A program made the position numbers and the translations under genes. A stretch of DNA of 64,000 nucleotides from Bradyrhizobium sp. CIAT3101. Its GTDB lineage: Bacteria; Pseudomonadota; Alphaproteobacteria; Rhizobiales; Xanthobacteraceae. Under the pieces are notes generated by a model that ran no database searches, had not been told where the DNA came from, and saw nothing but the letters and a program-made list of their open reading frames with translations. The DNA lies in contig NZ_CP121634.1 in NCBI RefSeq assembly GCF_029714945.1, forward strand, positions 2,935,001 through 2,999,000. Reading direction: 5' to 3'. Of the stretch, positions 8,234 to 15,922 are shown in pieces (position 1 is the stretch's first letter; each line of letters starts with the position of its first letter).

Positions 8234-8277
8234 TAACTCGCCGGAAGTTTCCATGAATTCGACTCGACTCGACTCCG

Positions 8278-8366
8278 TTTGACACGTCGGGCAAAACACT
8301 GGCACAGTGGCATCATCGAGAGAAGTTGGTCGAGCCCGCGCGGAATAGCCCGCTGCGGGATTTTTC
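8278..8366 (+). repeat. dispersed element copy E
   Basis: Fifth copy (TTTGACACGTCGGGCAAAAC, CATCATCGAG), 44 bases past the nuclease stop. A CCCGC/GCGGG stem and five T at 8335-8365 would terminate the nuclease transcript. It marks the right edge of the island. Confidence 0.75.
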
Positions 8367-8432
8367 ATGACGCCGCACTTGTCGCGGGATCGCGTCGCGA
8401 TCGCTAAGGCCGCGATCCAATTGCAAACAAGG

Positions 8433-8521
8433 TTTGACACGTCGGGCAAAACACCGGCACACTGGCATCATCGAAACGAGTTTGTCAGGCCCGCGCGGGA
8501 CGCATCCGCTGCGGGCTTTTT
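8433..8521 (+). repeat. dispersed element copy F
   Basis: Sixth copy, nearly identical to A and B at the start. It has CATCATCGAAA and a GCCCGCG/GCGGGC stem plus a T-run at 8489-8521. Copies E and F are a tandem pair 155 bases apart. Confidence 0.75.
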
Positions 8522-8780
8522 CGTTTCGATTGTCGAGATCGGACGGCGTCCCGCGCATCGCGGCCTCGCCCTCGTTGAAACGCGTTCATGGAGCGCCGAC
8601 AAGCGCCGCCGTCCGAACCATTTTGATTGGCCGTGCACGCGCGAACGTGCCGGCCCGCGGCGCGAGCCTCTGCTTGCGCCGCCGCGGTCCCCGGAGGGGA
8701 TAAGGTTCGCGCCGAAACGATCGCGCCTCGTCTCGCGATCTGCCGCACTGTTGTTTTCTTGTCTTTCTCTTGGAGAAGCG

Positions 8781-8852
8781 ATGACGGTCTGTCTGATATC
8801 GCTCGCGCTCGCGGGCCTGGTCGCAATTGTCGTGTGGGAGGCGTTTGCTTGA
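8781..8852 (+). CDS. 23-residue membrane peptide
   Basis: A short frame, MTVCLISLALAGLVAIVVWE plus three residues, essentially one membrane helix. TTGGAGA lies 6 bases before the ATG. Its stop overlaps the TTG start of the next gene (TTGA at 8849-8852), which implies translational coupling and makes a real peptide more likely. Function is unknown. Confidence 0.45.
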   Translation: MTVCLISLALAGLVAIVVWEAFA

Positions 8853-9187
8853 GTGACGGACTTGAATACGAGCCGAAGATGGCGGACGTTTATCGGCCCG
8901 CCGCGAAGAAGCCAACGAAATCGCGAGCGCTGACCGAGATACGATCGGTTGCGCGCAGCCATACCAGGACAGCGATCAACGTGCTCGTCGGCATCATGCG
9001 CAGCGATGAGGCGACGCCGGCCGCCCGCGTCTCGGCCGCCAACGCGATCCTCGATCGCGGCTGGGGCAAGGTGGCGCAACCGATCGAGAATGGCGAAGAC
9101 GGCGTGCTGGAATTGATCCACCGGATCGAGCGCATCATCGTGCATCCGGGACGTGTTGGAGCCGATGATGCCGGGGCCGATGCTTGA
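8849..9187 (+). CDS. phage small terminase-like protein
   Basis: A 112-residue protein, mostly helical. The segment ARSHTRTAINVLVGIMRSDE followed by ARVSAANAILDRGWGK is typical of small proteins that precede the large terminase gene in rhizobial prophages and gene-transfer-like clusters, where they are thought to recognise DNA for packaging. The TTG at 8849 is chosen because GGGAGG lies 8 bases upstream; an ATG at 8879 is the alternative. It opens the prophage remnant; its large-subunit partner at 10002 is truncated and separated from it by a reversed gene. Confidence 0.6.
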   Translation: MSDGLEYEPKMADVYRPAAKKPTKSRALTEIRSVARSHTRTAINVLVGIMRSDEATPAARVSAANAILDRGWGKVAQPIENGEDGVLELIHRIERIIVHPGRVGADDAGADA

Positions 9188-9279
9188 GTCGCCGCAAGTC
9201 TCGGTCGGGAACGCCGGCGAAGATCACAGCTCACCTGGATAGCCTCTATCTCGCGTGATGATACCGGATGGAGATCAAA

Positions 9280-9756
9280 TCAGCTCTTCTTGTTGTTCTC
9301 CCTATACTGGCGCTGCAACTCGTCCGGACAATAGGTCATACGAGCTCCCGGACGTTTGAACTTTCCATCCTGGGTTTCGCGAATGAAAATCGTCTTCTCG
9401 TCGATCTTCTTCAGGAGAATGATCTCTTTGTACCGCTGTCCTTCTCTGTCAGCGGACCTGCAGACGACATCAAGCCTGATGCTACCAGGAGCGGTATCCG
9501 ACAGTTTGGCGATCTTGCAGCCTTCCTCGCCGCCCGAGATAAAGTTTGAACTCCAATCGATTTGTGTGTCGCCGTACTCTCCGCATCTCGCATCGAATTC
9601 GGAGCCCGGCTCTGCATAGGTGCCGTCCTTTGGCCGCCATCTGTCGGAGCCCGTTTTGGAGCTCTCCTCGGCGTGGAGCGATAGGCCATCGCACAGCAAC
9701 AAGGAGGCGACAACCATCAATAGCGGGGCGGGCCATTTCATTCGATTCAGTTGCAC
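9280..9756 (-). CDS. hypothetical secreted protein
   Basis: A 158-residue protein with a signal peptide (KWPAPLLMVVASLLLCDGLS, cut near LHAEE). The mature domain has paired cysteines (DARCGEY, GCKIAKLSD, DVVCRS, MTYCPDE) and alternating strands, suggesting a small periplasmic beta fold that could be disulfide-bonded. No family recognised. It is inserted in reverse between the small terminase-like gene and the terminase fragment, so it is probably a cargo or insertion event in the decayed prophage. Confidence 0.6.
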   Translation of the reverse strand: MQLNRMKWPAPLLMVVASLLLCDGLSLHAEESSKTGSDRWRPKDGTYAEPGSEFDARCGEYGDTQIDWSSNFISGGEEGCKIAKLSDTAPGSIRLDVVCRSADREGQRYKEIILLKKIDEKTIFIRETQDGKFKRPGARMTYCPDELQRQYRENNKKS

Positions 9757-10001
9757 GATTTTGGTCCTGTACCAGGTGTGGCGAGCTGTCGGAGAGAGTA
9801 GACCTCAGAATAGTTGATCACCCATAGGTTGAGCAAGCCGCGACCTCCGTCGCAAAGCGACGTCGTGAGACGCTTCGGATCGTGGCCTATTTCTTCCGAG
9901 GGCGTCCTTGTCGGTTCTAGTCAAGCTCCGCAAGATCGACCTGACAGCCCTTCCAACAAAGAAGACTGGTCCGCAATGTGGATCTAGGGCGAGCGCATCC
10001 A

Positions 10002-10523
10002 TTGTCTATCCTGAAAATTCCAACGGCCAAGATCTTCGCGCCGCTGCTGAAACCGGCGCGCTACAAGGGCGTTTACGGGGGGCGCGGCTCGGGCAAGTCG
10101 CATTTCTTCGGCGAGCTCTTGGTCGAGACCTGCCAGGCCGAGCGCGGCACGCTTGCGGTTTGTATCCGCGAGGCGCAGCGGACGCTGGCGCAGTCGTCGA
10201 AGCGGCTGATCGAAGGCAAGATCGCGAGCCTCGGGCTCGGTCACGGTTTCAAGCCCTACAGCGACAAGATCGAGACACCCGGTGGCGGGTTGATCATCTT
10301 CCGCGGGTTGCAAGATGACGCCGGCAAATACCGGCTGATGATGAAAGCGAGGGATGCCGTCACGGCAAAGCCGATACCGCCGGTGCAAAGGCCGGGTATG
10401 GCGGCGAGCCGAGGTGAGCGCGATCAGCATGATCTGCGTGCGTTGAGCGCCCGGCTTTCCAACTCGGGCGATCTCAAGGACGCGGTCGCGCTCTACCAGG
10501 CGAGGACAGGCGGTCGAAGGTGA
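10002..10523 (+). pseudogene. truncated phage terminase large subunit fused to another phage protein's tail
   Basis: The N-terminal 100 residues are a terminase ATPase start: LSILKIPTAKIFAPLLKPAR, Walker A GGRGSGKSHF, then CIREAQRTLAQSSKRLIEG and TPGGGLIIFRGLQD. Right after that motif (about 10311-10320) the sequence switches to an unrelated basic, disordered C-terminus (KYRLMMKARDAV ... LSARLSNSGDLKDAVALYQA). Intact terminases are over 400 residues and contain Walker B and nuclease domains, which are missing. A deletion that removed the rest of the terminase and several head genes is the simplest explanation. The TTG at 10002 is the family-like start. Confidence 0.7.
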
Positions 10524-10698
10524 GGGAGCCCACGCGAGCGTTCGAGAACGCCGCTGATCCACCTTCGTTGTCCTTATTCGTCAGCCGAATCCTCCTGCGA
10601 TCCTTGTCTTGATCGCGGGGCCGGATTGGCATGCTTTCACACGCACTCATGATGACCGACCAGCCGATCCAATTGGACTTACGACAGGAGAACGCAGC

Positions 10699-10965
10699 AT
10701 GAGCGAGGACGATAGAAATTTCATCGAACGCGCTGATTCCATCACCGGAAATCTCTACGGTGAACCGATGTCGCCGGATCGGATTGCGGAGAATTTTGCG
10801 CTTTACGGCCTGAGGAAGCGCGTCGCCGCGCTCGAACGGTTCGATGCCGAGCTGGGCGGCGAGATCGATTCGAGTCCCCACAGTCTGCGAAGGCGCGTTC
10901 AGCTCGTCGATCTGCGCCGGCGCATGGGCAGTCTCCACGAGGCGCTGCGCAAAGCGAAGCGATGA
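10699..10965 (+). CDS. hypothetical prophage protein
   Basis: An 88-residue helical, charged protein (MSEDDRNFIERADSITGNLY; later LRKRVAALERFDAELGGEID). CAGGAG lies 8 bases before the ATG. Its stop overlaps the next start in an ATGA junction, so the two are translationally coupled. No function recognised; its position between terminase and tail genes suggests a morphogenesis or accessory role. Confidence 0.6.
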   Translation: MSEDDRNFIERADSITGNLYGEPMSPDRIAENFALYGLRKRVAALERFDAELGGEIDSSPHSLRRRVQLVDLRRRMGSLHEALRKAKR

Positions 10966-11450
10966 CCCATCCACTGCTGACGGCGCTCGCGCAGGCGCGG
11001 CGCCGCGATGCGCCGATGTTCGTTCGGTGGTGCGAGCTGCACGATGTGATTGCTTGTCCGGCGACGCCCTCGTCAGTGGCGCGGTTCGTGATTGATTGTG
11101 CATCCCTCGGTGTGGATCGGCTCTGGCCGGCCGTGCAGGAGATATCCCGGATGCACGCGTCGCTCGGTCTTGCCGACCCTACGCTTGGCGGCCCCGCGGC
11201 GGCTGCGATGAGCGCAGCGGCGGCGGTCGTTCCGCCCCGATCCTGGCCCGGGCGGTTCAAGGAGCGATTTCGCACACTGCCTTACGACATCCAGGCCTAC
11301 CTCGCGGCTCACGAGACGCAGCGCGAACGCGCGCTCCGCCGTGCGCAGAACGAAGCTGCGTCCGCCTGCCGGAAGCTGGCGGCGCTTGAAAACCGATTGA
11401 AGGACGGAGGGACGCATGGCGACGAGACAACAGCGCGGGATGAGACTTGA
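10962..11450 (+). CDS. hypothetical prophage protein
   Basis: A 162-residue protein beginning MTHPLLTALAQARRRDAPMF, with an Ala-rich middle and a basic helix at the C-terminus (ETQRERALRRAQNEAASACR). No known domain is visible. It is coupled to the preceding gene by ATGA overlap, and its 3' end overlaps the next start by 35 bases, an arrangement typical of compact phage operons. Confidence 0.55.
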   Translation: MTHPLLTALAQARRRDAPMFVRWCELHDVIACPATPSSVARFVIDCASLGVDRLWPAVQEISRMHASLGLADPTLGGPAAAAMSAAAAVVPPRSWPGRFKERFRTLPYDIQAYLAAHETQRERALRRAQNEAASACRKLAALENRLKDGGTHGDETTARDET

Positions 11451-11637
11451 AGAGCGGATCGAAGAACTGCGCGCAGAGATTGACGGCATCATCGACGAGC
11501 GCGTGGCGAAAATTGCAAGCGAGAGCCCAGGGGTGCCACCGGGCGTGATCCGCAACCTGCTCACGGCTCGCGCGCCAGCCTGTCGCTGTGCGCAGTATAT
11601 CGAGCTGTGTGGCAGCGAGGCGAAGACTCCGGATTGA
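11416..11637 (+). CDS. hypothetical prophage small protein
   Basis: A 73-residue protein with an N-terminal charged helix (RGMRLEERIEELRAEIDGII) and a C-terminal cysteine cluster (APACRCAQYIELCG) that could bind a metal. It overlaps the end of the previous gene in another frame. Function unknown; it lies just upstream of the tail collar gene. Confidence 0.5.
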   Translation: MATRQQRGMRLEERIEELRAEIDGIIDERVAKIASESPGVPPGVIRNLLTARAPACRCAQYIELCGSEAKTPD

Positions 11638-11713
11638 CAGTCATAGGGCAGGTGAGGCCTTCGGCAGCTACAACGGCGACGGACGATGCGCGCCCCTACA
11701 TCAAGGAAGCAAG

Positions 11714-12721
11714 ATGACTCTCTACAAATGGTCTCAAACGGCCTCAGCCGACGCAACGGCGGATTCGACGATCAACTGGGCCGAGGGGCAATCCCCTTCC
11801 AGCGTCAACGACTCCGCGCGAGCGATGATGGCGGCGATAGCCAAGTATCGCGACGACATGGCTGGCGCGATCGTGACAAGCGGGACCAGTACCGCCTACG
11901 TGGTGAGCTCGTACCAGGTGTTTCAGTCGCTGTCGCAACTGGGCGGGCAGATCGTCGCATTCACGCCCCACACGACAAATGGTGCGACGGTCACGATCAA
12001 TGTCGACGGCCTCGGCGCCAAGCCGCTCCGGTCGGCACCAGGAGTTGAATTACCAGCCGGCACGATTGTGCAGGGGACGCCTTATGTAGCCCAATATAAC
12101 AATGCTGATGCGGCGTTCTATTTGCAGGGCTTTTACGGAGCGAGCTCGTCCCTTATCCCGATCGGTGCCAGTGTCGATTTTTGGGGCCCAAATGCGCCGA
12201 ACAGTTCGTTTGCCCTGATGTACGGGCAGGCGATCAGCCGCACCACGTATGCGGCGCTCTTCGCACTGTTCGGAACTACATACGGCGTTGGCGACGGCTC
12301 GACGACGTTCAATATTCCGGATTGCCGGGGACGTATTATTGCTGGCGCTGATGGTATGGGCGGCATTGCGGCGAACCGCTTAACCGCTGCGACCATGAGC
12401 GGAACGGGACTCGGTTCAACCAGCTCCGCAACCGAAACAAAGTCACTTACTACCGGAAATCTTCCGCCTTATACGCCGTCTGGCAATCTGGGTTTGAGCA
12501 GCACGAATACGACGATTATCAATCCGAACACGATTATTTCGATACAGGGTGCTGGTGGAGGCTCGCTTCTTGGCATCGCCTGGAATTCAGGTGGATCTAT
12601 CGCAAATTTGGCGTCATCGATGAGTGCAAGTTTTACTGGCACCGCCCAAGGGGGCACCAGTACGGCTTTCCCGATCGTTCAGCCAACGATCATTGCGAAC
12701 AAGCTGCTTCGTATCATCTAA
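11714..12721 (+). CDS. phage tail collar-domain (tail fibre) protein
   Basis: A 335-residue structural protein. The N-terminal half (TLYKWSQTASADATADSTIN...) is an adaptor-like beta region. Residues about 155-220 form a tail collar domain: IPIGASVDFWGPNAPNSSFA, YGQAISRTTYAALFALFGTT, GDGSTTFNIPDCRGRI. The Gly/Ser/Thr-rich C-terminus ends in FPIVQPTIIANKLLRII, the usual closing strand of such fibres. It would contact the host surface. AAGGAAG precedes the ATG at 11714. It is followed by a reversed methyltransferase gene overlapping by 4 bases. Confidence 0.8.
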   Translation: MTLYKWSQTASADATADSTINWAEGQSPSSVNDSARAMMAAIAKYRDDMAGAIVTSGTSTAYVVSSYQVFQSLSQLGGQIVAFTPHTTNGATVTINVDGLGAKPLRSAPGVELPAGTIVQGTPYVAQYNNADAAFYLQGFYGASSSLIPIGASVDFWGPNAPNSSFALMYGQAISRTTYAALFALFGTTYGVGDGSTTFNIPDCRGRIIAGADGMGGIAANRLTAATMSGTGLGSTSSATETKSLTTGNLPPYTPSGNLGLSSTNTTIINPNTIISIQGAGGGSLLGIAWNSGGSIANLASSMSASFTGTAQGGTSTAFPIVQPTIIANKLLRII

Positions 12722-13440
12722 ACGGAGATCAATGGGAGGCCCTGAATTTGACGCCATTGTTCTTCCGGCGTCGAATGTGACCACTTGTCTCGCAGAGAGT
12801 TTGGCCGCCATGCCTCGGTTGGATCAAGGGCTCCGCCTGGTGTGAAGAACGCGTTTGCACCCGCGCCAGAGACGGCGGCTAGACCATATCCGTATTGCGC
12901 ACAGAGGGACGCAAGCGCAGTAATCGACGCGCCATGATACCACCCTGTTGGGTGCTTCTCGTGGCGGTCGAAGGATTCATCGTAGGGCACCGCGACCGGC
13001 TCTAAGCGGAAGCTAGCGTTGTACTCGACAGAGATCACGGCGGGCCTGATGTCGATCAGCGACTTCAGGAGCCAATAGTCGTTCCCGTCAACGTCGATCG
13101 ACAAGATACCGACTTCGCGGAAGCGCCTCTTGATGAAATCAAGGTTGTCGAGCGTCAGGAAACGGTGAACGATATCGACCCCGTCGTGGAACAGAATTTT
13201 GGCGTCGGCCACCTGACGCTCGTTCCCATCAATAAGCAACCCTCGCCAGTCTGGCGAGCGAGCGAGACTGATACAGTTGAACTCAATCGGGTGGAATCCG
13301 ATCTCGATAAATGTTCGCGGCGCGTCAACTGCCAGCCGCTCAACAATTTGGCTCTCGTCGGATTGGCCGGCAGCACTCGCCAGCAGGACCTTGTAGTAGG
13401 TGCGGCGAAGTAAAGCGCTTTGTTTCAGAACGTTTCTCAT
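12718..13440 (-). CDS. FkbM-like SAM methyltransferase (prophage cargo)
   Basis: A 240-residue protein with a class I methyltransferase core: FIEIGFHPIEFNC (SAM-binding loop), LLIDGNERQVADAKILF (acidic end of strand 2) and ILSIDVDGNDYWLLKSLIDI, the Asp-rich motif common in FkbM-type enzymes. FkbM relatives methylate hydroxyls of sugars and other small molecules; modification of surface polysaccharide is a reasonable guess. It sits in reverse within the tail-to-lysis region, the usual place for prophage cargo. ATG at 13440 is preferred over a TTG at 13461. Confidence 0.65.
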   Translation of the reverse strand: MRNVLKQSALLRRTYYKVLLASAAGQSDESQIVERLAVDAPRTFIEIGFHPIEFNCISLARSPDWRGLLIDGNERQVADAKILFHDGVDIVHRFLTLDNLDFIKRRFREVGILSIDVDGNDYWLLKSLIDIRPAVISVEYNASFRLEPVAVPYDESFDRHEKHPTGWYHGASITALASLCAQYGYGLAAVSGAGANAFFTPGGALDPTEAWRPNSLRDKWSHSTPEEQWRQIQGLPLISV

Positions 13441-13480
13441 TGTGTCTGAATACCACCACAACCCCAGCCCGAGTCAACCC

Positions 13481-14167
13481 ATGGTAGATCTGAACGCCCT
13501 CTCTGCGGCGAATGCGAAGCGCTGGGCGAATGCCAAGCTGAGCCGGAAGGCAGAGGCCGCTAGCGTTGCGGTGCGCCTTTATCGGGCCAAGCAACGTTAC
13601 CAAGCCGTCGAGCGGCACACGGGCGTTCCCTGGCCGGCCATCGCGGTCATCCACGAACGGGAATCATCCCAGCAATGGAATGCCTCGCTGGCCCAGGGCG
13701 ATCCCTGGAACGCGGTATCGGTTCATGTCCCGGCTGGTCGAGGTCCATTTGACTCCTGGGAGGCGGCTGCGGTCGACGCGCTGGTCAAGTGCCCGCCGTT
13801 TCTGGCGCGCCACAAGGATTGGACCATCGCGGGAGCGTTGACTGCGCTCGAGACCTACAATGGCATCGGCTACGCAGTTCGCGGTGTGCCGTCGCCCTAT
13901 CTTTGGTCAGGGACCAATCAGTACAGGGCCGGAAAGTACGTGCGCGACGGCGTTTACGATCCGAGCAAGGTCGATCCGCAGTTGGGATGCGCGGCGTTGT
14001 TGATGGCACTGATGGAACTCGATCCGGACATCTGCTTCGCAGGAACAAAGATCGCGAAAGGCTCGGCAAGCAGCGATCCGGCCAGGCCGTCACTGACGAA
14101 TCCGTCGAAGGGATCGATCGGCGCGTTCGTCGTCAGCTTGATCAAAGCCATTTTCGGGAGGAAGTGA
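13481..14167 (+). CDS. putative phage endolysin
   Basis: A 228-residue protein resembling lysozyme-like phage endolysins. After a helical N-terminus, YQAVERHTGVPWPAIAVIHE carries the glutamate expected to be catalytic (VIHERESS). SLAQGDPWNAVSVHVPAGRG, ALTALETYNGIGYAVRGVPS and YLWSGTNQYRAGKYVRDGVY complete the muramidase-like core. It would cleave peptidoglycan at host lysis. A hydrophobic C-terminal tail (IGAFVVSLIKAIFGRK) could anchor it to the membrane. The small membrane proteins that follow fit a lysis cassette. Confidence 0.7.
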   Translation: MVDLNALSAANAKRWANAKLSRKAEAASVAVRLYRAKQRYQAVERHTGVPWPAIAVIHERESSQQWNASLAQGDPWNAVSVHVPAGRGPFDSWEAAAVDALVKCPPFLARHKDWTIAGALTALETYNGIGYAVRGVPSPYLWSGTNQYRAGKYVRDGVYDPSKVDPQLGCAALLMALMELDPDICFAGTKIAKGSASSDPARPSLTNPSKGSIGAFVVSLIKAIFGRK

Positions 14168-14169
14168 AC

Positions 14170-14319
14170 ATGCAGACCATATTTGACGTCATCGTCTTTG
14201 CCGCCGGCTTCGGTGCCTGCTGGCTTTCCAAGGACACGCTGCTCCGGCTCGTGACCGGCACCGAGGCTCGGGTCAAATTGCTCGAAACCAAGCTCGCAAC
14301 GCTGCGGGCTTTGCTGTGA
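14170..14319 (+). CDS. small membrane protein of the lysis cassette
   Basis: A 49-residue protein: one N-terminal membrane helix (TIFDVIVFAAGFGACWLSKD) and a charged helix (ARVKLLETKLATLRALL). GGGAGG upstream of ATG 14170. The layout resembles a phage spanin-inner-membrane or small holin component. Its stop overlaps the next start. Confidence 0.55.
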   Translation: MQTIFDVIVFAAGFGACWLSKDTLLRLVTGTEARVKLLETKLATLRALL

Positions 14320-14561
14320 TGCTCGCCAAGATCAAGGCGGCTTGCCTGCATTCGGTGACGATCGCCTGGAGCTATTGCATCGCACTTGCCGGTGCATTGG
14401 CCGCGATCGTCGACGACCTTGCCGACGCTTTTGGCGATCCCGGCGTGAAGGATCAGATCAGCGCGGCCATCGGCGATGTCAAGATCACGGGACGTATCAT
14501 GCTTGCGATCTCGATCGTGACGATCATCGCGCGGCTGCGAACGCTACGGAGGACAAACTGA
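14319..14561 (+). CDS. putative holin-like membrane protein
   Basis: An 80-residue protein with two hydrophobic helices (VTIAWSYCIALAGALAAIVD and ITGRIMLAISIVTIIARL) joined by a polar segment with GDPGVKDQ, ending in a basic tail (RLRTLRRTN). Two helices and a basic tail fit class II holins, which form membrane lesions for endolysin release. This is a structural inference only. It is coupled to its neighbours by overlapping start and stop codons. Confidence 0.5.
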   Translation: MLAKIKAACLHSVTIAWSYCIALAGALAAIVDDLADAFGDPGVKDQISAAIGDVKITGRIMLAISIVTIIARLRTLRRTN

Positions 14562-14944
14562 TGTGGATGACGATCATCTCGTTCCTCGGCGGCCCTGTCG
14601 TGAAGGCGCTGGTCGACGCGTACAGCGCGAAGCTGAAGGCCGAGAATGTCGATACCAGGATCGCGGCGGATCTCGCCGCGAGCGAGATCGCGGCGCAGAC
14701 GGCCGAAACCAAAGCCGTCATGCAATTCAGAACGGCAGAGCTAGGCTATTGGCATGAGCCGGATAAGCTGATCGGGTATTGCGTCACCATTTATTTCGCG
14801 AAGCTTCTTGTCTGGGACAAGGTTCTGGGCCTCGGGTCGACGGATCCTCTGGCGGGGTTTGCGGCGATCACCGCCAATCTCGTTGTCTCTTTCTACTTCG
14901 CCAAACGCGGTTTTGAGAATGTTGCAAGGATCATCAAGCGGTGA
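14561..14944 (+). CDS. prophage membrane protein of the lysis region
   Basis: A 127-residue protein. A short hydrophobic N-terminus (MTIISFLGGPVVKALVDAY) is followed by an Ala-rich amphipathic helix (IAADLAASEIAAQTAETKAV) and two membrane helices (IGYCVTIYFAKLLVWDKVLG and AITANLVVSFYFAKRGF). Proteins of this layout sit beside endolysins in rhizobial prophages, probably as holin or antiholin. CGGAGG precedes the ATG at 14561. Confidence 0.55.
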   Translation: MWMTIISFLGGPVVKALVDAYSAKLKAENVDTRIAADLAASEIAAQTAETKAVMQFRTAELGYWHEPDKLIGYCVTIYFAKLLVWDKVLGLGSTDPLAGFAAITANLVVSFYFAKRGFENVARIIKR

Positions 14945-15240
14945 AGATGCAGGATGCCGACATCAGGGCGATCGTCGCCGAGACGCTGGCCGAGCAGCAG
15001 AGGCTCCAGCAGGACAGCATCGATGCGATCGTGCTGAAAGCGGTGGCATCGGTGCTGGCTTCCTTCGGCATCGAAGATGATGACCGTAGGGAGCTGAGGG
15101 CGGATTTCCAACACCTGCGGCGGTGGCGAAGGAGCGTAGAGCAGGCGCAGACGTACACCTATAAGGCTGTAATTACCGTGATTGCGACCGGCCTGATGGG
15201 GGCTGTCTGGCTCGGCGTGAAGGTCGTTCTGAGCAAGTGA
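14941..15240 (+). CDS. prophage small membrane-anchored protein
   Basis: A 99-residue protein: an N-terminal helical, acidic part (DADIRAIVAETLAEQQRLQQ, then FGIEDDDRRELRADFQHL) and one C-terminal membrane helix (AVITVIATGLMGAVWLGVKV). The GTG at 14941 overlaps the previous stop (GTGA) and has AAGGA upstream; ATG at 14947 is the alternative. Role unknown, last of four coupled lysis-region genes. Confidence 0.55.
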   Translation: MKMQDADIRAIVAETLAEQQRLQQDSIDAIVLKAVASVLASFGIEDDDRRELRADFQHLRRWRRSVEQAQTYTYKAVITVIATGLMGAVWLGVKVVLSK

Positions 15241-15305
15241 TTCTCTCGTAGCGGTGGCGTAGCCGCGTGGTCGATCAGAATCTTTTCGTTGCCTTGGGGC
15301 ATGCC

Positions 15306-15734
15306 ATGTACAAAATTCGTATGGTTGATGCGTCCGATGATGACGTTGCCGAGACCTTGGCTGACCTGCATCGATCGACGTTCTTCGATGCCGCCGCCAT
15401 GCCGGATTTCGATCTTGGAGCGTGGTGGCTTGTCTACCAAGGTGACGATGCGGTCGCCTTCGCGGGCGCCGTGCCATCCACCTATGCACGGAATTCCGGC
15501 TACTTTTCCCGAGTCGGCGTTTTGCAACGGCACTGGGGCAGGGGCCTTCAGCTCCGATTGATGCGGGCCGTCGAAGCGCGAGGCCGGCGCATCGGATGGA
15601 ATGGTATCGTTTCAGACACGACGGATAACAGTTTCTCCGCGAATAATTTCATCAGGGCGGGCTATCGGCTGTATGAACCCGAGGTGCCTTGGGCCTGGCC
15701 GCATACGCTTTATTGGCGAAGGTCGCTTCGCTGA
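15306..15734 (+). CDS. GNAT acetyltransferase
   Basis: A 142-residue GNAT-fold protein. Motif A is visible as SRVGVLQRHWGRGLQLRLMR (acetyl-CoA pyrophosphate loop RxxGxG/A), preceded by AFAGAVPSTYARNSGYF and followed by SDTTDNSFSANNFIRAGYRL, the usual asparagine-containing motif B. Substrate unknown. It sits at the end of the prophage remnant, just before a strong terminator, in the place where rhizobial prophages often carry such a gene. ATG 15306 is used; a GTG at 15267 is possible. Confidence 0.7.
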   Translation: MYKIRMVDASDDDVAETLADLHRSTFFDAAAMPDFDLGAWWLVYQGDDAVAFAGAVPSTYARNSGYFSRVGVLQRHWGRGLQLRLMRAVEARGRRIGWNGIVSDTTDNSFSANNFIRAGYRLYEPEVPWAWPHTLYWRRSLR

Positions 15735-15781
15735 ACGGGGTTTCCCGTGGTGCGGAAGGTGCCGTTCGCAGATGGCTTTGG

Positions 15782-15813
15782 ACCCGGCAGCTTGACCGCT
15801 GCCGGGTTCTTTT
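15782..15813 (+). terminator. intrinsic terminator at the prophage end
   Basis: A perfect 9-bp stem (ACCCGGCAG at 15782-15790 with CTGCCGGGT at 15799-15807) with an 8-base loop, followed by TCTTTT. It separates the prophage remnant from the catabolic cluster. Confidence 0.8.
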
Positions 15814-15922
15814 GCGTATTGAAGCCCTGCTGTTGCAGCACTTGCGCAGCCGTCCCCATCGGGCTTTAAGTTCGCTTGCAGGAAATTCGGCGAGCACAAG
15901 CCGATGTAAAGGAGCGCCTAGG

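Noticed and set aside
15782..15813. Terminator considered as a prophage attachment site
   Set aside because: No tRNA is nearby and no matching direct repeat was seen at the left prophage edge near 8.8 kb.
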